Source: MWBF01 sp040772005 (GTDB lineage Bacteria > Chloroflexota > Anaerolineae > CG2-30-64-16). From it: a DNA stretch of 21,717 nt. The position numbers and the translations under genes are program-made. Within the stretch, counting starts at the first letter, position 1, and the number at the start of each line of letters is the position of its first letter. The notes beneath the pieces are model-generated. The model had not been told where the DNA came from. It searched no databases and worked only from the letters and a program-made list of their open reading frames with translations. The stretch lies in NCBI GenBank assembly GCA_040772005.1, contig JAXGYZ010000018.1:1-21717 (forward strand), given 5' to 3'. This document shows positions 16,392 through 21,717 of this stretch, in pieces.

Positions 16392-16403
16392 GAGGCGACT
16401 AAC

Positions 16404-17486
16404 ATGAACCAGACCAAGAGCGATGTGTTGATCGAAATCCAGGACCTCCGCGTCGAGTTCGATGTCCGTGCAGGTATCGTCAAGGCGGTCGATGGCGTGT
16501 CGTTCAACATCAACCGCGGGGAGACGCTGGGCGTCATCGGTGAGAGCGGGTGCGGCAAGTCGATCACGGCCCGCGCCATCCTGCAGATGGTCCCCAAACC
16601 CGGCCGCATTGCGAACGGGCAGGTCATCTATCACCGCCGGGCCAAAGGCTCCACCCAGACCGATGTCGTCAACATCAGCAAGCTCGATCCCGACGGGCAG
16701 ACCATCCGCGAGATTCGCGGCGGCGAAATCGGCATGATCTTCCAGGAGCCGATGAGCTCGCTGACGCCGGTATACACGGCCGGCGTCCACATCAACGAAG
16801 CCATCTCGCTCCATAACCTGACCCCGTTCCGCAAGGTGGGTGACCAGTTGGCTGAGACCATCCAGGCGCACAAGAACATCACCAAGCAGGAAGCGCGCGA
16901 GTATGCCATCGACATGCTGCGCCGCGTCGGCATCCCCAAGCCGCAGCAGCGGGTGGACAGCTACCCGCATCAGCTCTCCGGCGGCCAGCGCCAGCGCGTG
17001 ATGATCGCCATTGCGCTCTCCTGCGGGCCGGACATGCTGATCGCCGATGAGCCGACGACGGCACTCGACGTCTCCATCGAAGCGCAAATCCTGGACATCA
17101 TGCGCGAGATGCAGCAGGAAGAGAACATGGCCATTATGTTCATCACGCACAACCTGGGCGTCATCGCAGAGATGGCAAAGGAAATCGTCGTGATGTACAT
17201 GGGCAAGCAAGTGGAACGGGCCTCGACGGTCGACCTGTTCTACCAACCCAAGCACCCGTACACCAAGGCGCTGCTCCAATCGATCCCGAAGGTCGGCCGC
17301 AAGACCAGCGCGCGGCTGGCCTCCATCGAGGGCATGGTGCCCGACCCGTTCAACCTGCCGACCGGCTGCGTCTTCCATCCGCGCTGCCCATCGTTCATGC
17401 CCGGCAAGTGCGATAAGATCGTGCCGACATGGCATCCAGTCGTAGGCGACCAGTGGGTCAGCTGCCTGCTGTACGAGGAGGTGTGA
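16404..17486 (+). CDS. ABC importer ATPase, DppD/OppD type
   Basis: A 360-residue cytoplasmic ATPase powering the importer. Walker A GESGCGKS (46-53), Q-loop at IFQEP (112-116), signature LSGGQ (191-195), Walker B MLIADE (211-216) and switch H249 are all intact. The C-terminal oligopeptide-transporter region has C322, C328, C336 and C354, spaced as in family members that bind a [4Fe-4S] cluster. Between the Q-loop and signature, residues about 125-145 look like an extra segment compared with usual DppD. AGGAGG (16390-16395) overlaps the upstream stop codon; the next ATPase gene follows by 2 bases. Confidence 0.95.
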   Translation: MNQTKSDVLIEIQDLRVEFDVRAGIVKAVDGVSFNINRGETLGVIGESGCGKSITARAILQMVPKPGRIANGQVIYHRRAKGSTQTDVVNISKLDPDGQTIREIRGGEIGMIFQEPMSSLTPVYTAGVHINEAISLHNLTPFRKVGDQLAETIQAHKNITKQEAREYAIDMLRRVGIPKPQQRVDSYPHQLSGGQRQRVMIAIALSCGPDMLIADEPTTALDVSIEAQILDIMREMQQEENMAIMFITHNLGVIAEMAKEIVVMYMGKQVERASTVDLFYQPKHPYTKALLQSIPKVGRKTSARLASIEGMVPDPFNLPTGCVFHPRCPSFMPGKCDKIVPTWHPVVGDQWVSCLLYEEV

Positions 17487-17488
17487 GC

Positions 17489-18553
<1,065 letters not shown>

Positions 18554-18565
18554 GTCACTCAGTGG

Positions 18566-18625
18566 GCATCCTGGGTCAGGCCACCGGAGTCAAACCTCGG
18601 CTCTGCGAGGCTTGGTCCAGGATGT
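18566..18625 (+). terminator. Nested stem-loop after the importer operon, possible terminator
   Basis: GCATCCTGG (18566-18574) pairs with CCAGGATGT (18617-18625), the last pair being G-U. Inside it CCTCG (18595-18599) pairs with CGAGG (18606-18610). It starts 12 bases after the last ATPase stop codon. No T-run follows, so termination is uncertain. Confidence 0.4.
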
Positions 18626-18694
18626 CTCCAGTTAGGGCGCCCGATATCCTCCAGCCGTGCAACACGCGCCTGTACGCTGCGTAGAAAAGGGCAG

Positions 18695-18710
18695 AAGCGC
18701 ATCTGCGCTT
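18695..18710 (+). other. Short hairpin palindrome upstream of the membrane-protein gene
   Basis: AAGCGCA (18695-18701) and TGCGCTT (18704-18710) are perfect inverted arms with a two-base centre. A competing GCAGA/TCTGC pairing (18691-18695 with 18702-18706) overlaps it. No clear promoter was found in the gap 18626-18754, so this could be an operator or a leader structure. Confidence 0.35.
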
Positions 18711-18754
18711 GGATCAAAGGACGGCAGGTCCGTCGTGTAGGCTGGAGGACAGTT

Positions 18755-19084
18755 GTGACACAAGCGAACACACTCGTCAATCGGGCGGTGACGCTGATCC
18801 TGTGGCTGGCGAGCATCGCCCTGCTCATCGCAGACATCTACTTCGTGCGCGAGCTCTTTTTCGCCATCTATGCGCGGTTTTCGACTGACGCGGCCGTGGC
18901 GTTGCTGTGGGGCAACATTATCGTGATAGTGGCTGCCGTGCTGGTCGTCGGCTTCATCATCGCGTCGGGCGAGTATCACCGCAAGCACCACGGCAAGCCG
19001 CGGTCATGGCGGCTGTTCGCCTGGACGTTCGGCGTTGGGCTGGCGATTCCCGCGCTCGCGCTGCTCCTGGGAGGATCGGCGTGA
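18755..19084 (+). CDS. Small three-helix membrane protein of unknown function
   Basis: A 109-residue protein that I do not recognise. Hydrophobic helices lie near 12-34, 47-70 and 87-106, with a basic stretch HRKHHGKPRSWR (about 74-85) between the last two, which should be cytoplasmic. The start is GTG 18755, supported by GGAGG (18744-18748) six bases upstream. Its stop codon overlaps the GTG start of the glycoside hydrolase gene (GTGA, 19081-19084), so the two are likely translationally coupled. It may be a membrane partner or simply a co-transcribed gene; nothing in the sequence gives a function. Confidence 0.75.
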   Translation: MTQANTLVNRAVTLILWLASIALLIADIYFVRELFFAIYARFSTDAAVALLWGNIIVIVAAVLVVGFIIASGEYHRKHHGKPRSWRLFAWTFGVGLAIPALALLLGGSA

Positions 19085-20811
19085 CCGGACTCAAGTGGTG
19101 GCAGCAGGCGGTCTTTTATCAGATTTACCCGCGCAGCTTCGCCGATGGCAACGGCGACGGCATCGGTGACTTTCGCGGCATCACGGCACGGCTGGACTAC
19201 CTGCACGACCTGGGGATCGACGCCATCTGGCTGTCACCCCACTTCCCCTCGCCCCAGGCCGATTGCGGCTATGACATCGCGGACTACACCGATGTCGCGC
19301 CGGAGTACGGCACGCTGGACGAATTCCGCACTTTCCTGGCGGAGGCGCACCGTCGCAACATCCGCGTCATCCTCGACCTGGTGCTCAACCATACATCGGA
19401 CCAGCACCGCTGGTTCCTCGAGTCCCAGACGACCCGTGAGAACCCCAAGCGCGATTGGTACATCTGGCGCGATGGTCGCGATGGGGGGCCGCCGAACAAC
19501 TGGGAATCGGCCTTCGGCGGCTCCGCGTGGGAGTATGACCAGCGCACCGGCCAGTACTACTATCATTACTTCCTGAGGGAGCAGCCTGACCTCAACTGGC
19601 GCAACCCGGAGGTCAAGCAGGCCATGTGGGATGCCGTGCGGTTCTGGCTGGACATGGGCGTGGACGGCTTCCGGCTGGACGCCATCGGCACCATCTACGA
19701 GCGGCCCGACCTGCCCGACCACACCGCGACAAAGACCCTGATCGAACTGACCGCGGCGCGCGAAGTGCCGGCCGGCCCACTCGAGGCCGGAGAGTTCCTG
19801 GCCGAATGGCAGGCTCTGATCAAACACCAGGTGGACCAGCCCGGCGTCCACGAGCTGATGCAGGAGTTGCGAGGCATCCTGGACGAGTACGATGGGGATC
19901 GGGTCCTGATTGGCGAGAGCGAAGACACCAGCTATCATGGAGACGGCGATAACGAGCTGCACCTCGTGTTCAACTTCCCATTGATGCGGCCCCGGCGGCT
20001 GACACCCGCGAGCATCCGTGCCAACCAGGCGGAACGGCTGGCCGAGCTGGCCGCCATCTCGCCCGACCTGTGGCCCTGCAACACGCTCGGCAACCATGAT
20101 TCACCGCGGGTCAAGAGCCGCTACGGCGACGGGGTTCACGATGATGCGCTGGCCCGGCTGCACCTGGCGCTGCTGCTGACGCTGTGGGGCACGCCCTTCC
20201 TGTACAACGGCGAAGAAATCGGCATGACGGACTACCGCCTCACCGACATCGCGCAGTTCCGCGACCTGTGGGGCGTGCGGGCTTACTATGCCGTGCGCGA
20301 TGAGCTCGGCGCGACGCCGGAGGCTGCGCTCGCGCGGGCCGCGGAGATCACGCGCGATGCCGTCCGCACCCCGCACCAATGGGAAAACGCGGCCAACGCA
20401 GGCTTCAGCCCACCCGGCGTGGAGACATGGCTGCCCGTCAATCCGAACTATGCGCAGGGCGTCAACGTGGCCGAGCAGCGTGAGAACCCTGATTCGCTGC
20501 TCAACTTCTATCGGCGGATGCTGCGAGTGCGCCGGGACACGCCGGCCCTCATCGCCGGGCGCTACGTGCCTCTGCACGAAGAAGCGCCGGACTACCTGGC
20601 ATTCCTGCGCCAGCTCGATACGGATTCGGCGGGCCGCGCGGGCCAGACTTGCCTGGTCGTGTTGAACTTCTCCGACCGGCCGCAGCGTCTGCGCTTCGAC
20701 CTGGCCGTCACCGCGGTGCGTCCTATCCTGGCCGCCCGGACCCAGCCGCTGCGAGACCTGTCTAATTTCATTCTCGAACCGTATGAGGCATTCATCGGCG
20801 AACTCGCCTGA
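19081..20811 (+). CDS. GH13 family alpha-glucosidase/oligo-1,6-glucosidase-type enzyme
   Basis: A 576-residue cytoplasmic hydrolase (no signal peptide) cutting alpha-glucosidic bonds in short sugars. The barrel begins with FYQIYPRSF and a calcium-type loop DGNGDGIGD (22-30). Conserved regions: DLVLNHT with H104, GFRLD with nucleophile D200, LIGES with acid/base E279, and GNHD with transition-state D340. QPDLNW (168-173) is the signature of the oligo-1,6-glucosidase/alpha-glucosidase subgroup. A C-terminal beta domain ends the protein. Start GTG 19081 has GGGAGG (19069-19074) six bases upstream and the typical WWQQAVFYQIYP beginning; a longer frame from 18907 has no support. Exact linkage preference cannot be read from the sequence. 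The importer genes upstream could feed it. Confidence 0.93.
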   Translation: MTGLKWWQQAVFYQIYPRSFADGNGDGIGDFRGITARLDYLHDLGIDAIWLSPHFPSPQADCGYDIADYTDVAPEYGTLDEFRTFLAEAHRRNIRVILDLVLNHTSDQHRWFLESQTTRENPKRDWYIWRDGRDGGPPNNWESAFGGSAWEYDQRTGQYYYHYFLREQPDLNWRNPEVKQAMWDAVRFWLDMGVDGFRLDAIGTIYERPDLPDHTATKTLIELTAAREVPAGPLEAGEFLAEWQALIKHQVDQPGVHELMQELRGILDEYDGDRVLIGESEDTSYHGDGDNELHLVFNFPLMRPRRLTPASIRANQAERLAELAAISPDLWPCNTLGNHDSPRVKSRYGDGVHDDALARLHLALLLTLWGTPFLYNGEEIGMTDYRLTDIAQFRDLWGVRAYYAVRDELGATPEAALARAAEITRDAVRTPHQWENAANAGFSPPGVETWLPVNPNYAQGVNVAEQRENPDSLLNFYRRMLRVRRDTPALIAGRYVPLHEEAPDYLAFLRQLDTDSAGRAGQTCLVVLNFSDRPQRLRFDLAVTAVRPILAARTQPLRDLSNFILEPYEAFIGELA

Positions 20812-20827
20812 CCTTAAGGAGGATTCC

Positions 20828-21265
20828 ATGGCTCAAGCAACCGAAACGATCCGATTTCTGCAGCGTGTCCCGCTGTTCCACGGTTTGAACGACCGCCAGC
20901 TCCGCAAGCTAGCCGTGCGCTGCGTCGAACGCGAATACGCGGCGGGCCAATCCATCGTTGCCCAGGGCCAGGGTGGCGAAGGCTTCTTCTTGGTCGTCAC
21001 AGGTCAGGCGAAGGCCATGCGCCACCGCAGCGACGGATCAGAAGTCCTGGTCAATACATTCGGCCCGACCGATTTCTTTGGTGAACTGGCGCTGCTGTAC
21101 GACGGGGCGCGCACCGCCACCGTGATCGCCACTGAACCGACCGAATGCCTGGCACTGACGCGCTGGGACTTCATCGGTACCCTCAAAGAAGATGCGGAGA
21201 TGGCCGTCGTCATTGCCCAGGCCCTGGCGGAACGTTTCCACCGGGCCCTGGACGCATTGCAGTAA
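20828..21265 (+). CDS. Stand-alone cyclic-nucleotide-binding domain protein (CRP/cNMP fold)
   Basis: A 145-residue protein made of one cyclic-nucleotide-binding domain. The phosphate-binding cassette FGELALL (84-90) with R95-T96-A97-T98 keeps the Glu (E86) and Arg (R95) that hold the ribose and cyclic phosphate, so ligand binding is likely. There is no C-terminal helix-turn-helix as in CRP and no kinase or channel domain. It must act by binding a partner, or as a sensor of unknown output. AAGGAGG (20816-20822) is five bases before the ATG, and the gene lies 16 bases after the GH13 stop codon, suggesting co-transcription. The gene downstream begins like zinc-ribbon proteins that in this group of bacteria often carry cyclase domains. 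Confidence 0.9.
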   Translation: MAQATETIRFLQRVPLFHGLNDRQLRKLAVRCVEREYAAGQSIVAQGQGGEGFFLVVTGQAKAMRHRSDGSEVLVNTFGPTDFFGELALLYDGARTATVIATEPTECLALTRWDFIGTLKEDAEMAVVIAQALAERFHRALDALQ

Positions 21266-21284
21266 GGTGTCCGGCGGCTAGAGT

Positions 21285-21324
21285 CGCTGCCACCGTGTTG
21301 CTGCGCAGCAACACGGTGGCAGCG
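21285..21324. terminator. Perfect 40-bp palindrome, probable terminator hairpin
   Basis: The 20 bases 21285-21304 are the exact reverse complement of 21305-21324, with no spacer. As RNA it forms an approximately 18-bp stem with a tetraloop, followed by GGTTTC, a weak T-run. It begins 20 bases after the stop of the cyclic-nucleotide-binding gene. Termination is the simplest reading; a dimeric protein site is also possible. Confidence 0.65.
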
Positions 21325-21388
21325 GTTTCAACTGCCAGTACCTGCGCGGGCCGCGCCATGCGGCACCCAGGGGGAGACAGTATACCCG

Positions 21389-21717
21389 ATGAAGTGTCCC
21401 AACTGTGGCTTCGAGAGCCACGCCGGGATGAGATTCTGCGGGCAATGCGGCGCGCAATTGGGCAGCCCATGCCCCAATTGCGCCTTTGTCAATCCCCTCA
21501 CCTACCGGTTCTGCGGCATGTGCGGCCTCTCCCTGACGGAAGCCTCTGCCGCGGGGAGTGTCGCACAGTTGCCGCTCCCGCTGGACGCCTCTGCTTCACC
21601 CCTCCTGCCCGGCCTGCACGCCGACGAGACACTGCCCCAGGTTCAACACCCTGGCCCGCCTTCCATGCGCACGGAAGCCCCGGCCCCAGGGCTTTCAGCC
21701 CCAGGGCTCTCAGCCCC
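21389..21717 (+). CDS. Double zinc-ribbon protein, N-terminal part only (runs off the window)
   Basis: The frame is open from ATG 21389 to the window end (109 codons seen). Two zinc ribbons open it: CPNCG (3-7) with CGQCG (17-21), and CPNC (28-31) with CGMCG (42-46). A Pro/Ala/Leu-rich linker follows. GGGGAG (21371-21376) is a somewhat distant ribosome-binding site. Such ribbons begin many multidomain proteins, including adenylate cyclases, FHA proteins and kinases, so the full function lies beyond the window. Confidence 0.8.
   Translation, partial: MKCPNCGFESHAGMRFCGQCGAQLGSPCPNCAFVNPLTYRFCGMCGLSLTEASAAGSVAQLPLPLDASASPLLPGLHADETLPQVQHPGPPSMRTEAPAPGLSAPGLSA
21683..21717 (+). repeat. Tandem 15-base repeat in the zinc-ribbon protein linker
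   Basis: Copies at 21683-21697 and 21698-21712 are GCCCCAGGGCTTTCA and GCCCCAGGGCTCTCA, with a third copy starting at 21713 and cut by the window end. In frame they encode a repeating APGLS pentapeptide. The full copy number cannot be seen. Confidence 0.75.

Overview
The window is a GC-rich bacterial chromosome segment with no rRNA, tRNA, CRISPR array or mobile element that I can see. The mix of genes points to a Chloroflexota bacterium, probably of the Anaerolineae/Caldilineae type. The main clues are a lipoprotein with a Pro/Ala/Glu-rich tether, a membrane Ser/Thr kinase carrying an SH3-like domain and a WD40-type propeller, and a double zinc-ribbon protein. This taxonomic guess is inference; there is no marker gene.

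Region 1 (1-7286) is one-carbon and redox metabolism. A three-gene + strand operon (46-5089) encodes a NAD-linked formate dehydrogenase: a fused NuoE-NuoF diaphorase, a small NuoG/HoxU-like iron-sulfur protein, and a Cys-type molybdenum catalytic subunit. Facing it on the - strand is a zinc alcohol dehydrogenase of the glutathione-independent formaldehyde dehydrogenase type (5158-6291), and upstream of that a NodB-like polysaccharide deacetylase (6402-7286). Formaldehyde to formate to CO2 could run from this cluster, and a beta carbonic anhydrase lies 5 kb away.

Region 2 (7287-11553, + strand) holds a GNAT acetyltransferase, a transmembrane Ser/Thr kinase with a non-RD catalytic loop and extracytoplasmic sensor domains, and the carbonic anhydrase. 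Each has its own recognisable promoter. The GNAT and deacetylase genes diverge from promoters whose -10 boxes overlap on opposite strands.

Region 3 (11554-18553, + strand) is a five-gene ABC importer operon of the peptide/nickel/oligosaccharide (Dpp/Opp) type: binding lipoprotein, two permeases and two ATPases. Strong stem-loops between the binding-protein gene and the first permease gene probably set the excess of binding protein over transporter.

Region 4 (18554-21717, + strand) has a small three-helix membrane protein overlapping a GH13 alpha-glucosidase-type enzyme by GTGA, then a stand-alone cyclic-nucleotide-binding domain protein. A perfect 40-bp palindrome follows, then the start of a double zinc-ribbon protein that runs off the window. 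The neighbouring GH13 gene suggests that the importer may carry glucosides rather than peptides; this is inference.

I did not find a clearly new multi-gene system. The most unusual items are the fused/split formate dehydrogenase with a missing His-Cys cluster and a 130-residue unassigned N-terminal extension, the overlapping divergent -10 boxes, the 40-bp palindrome, and the kinase architecture.
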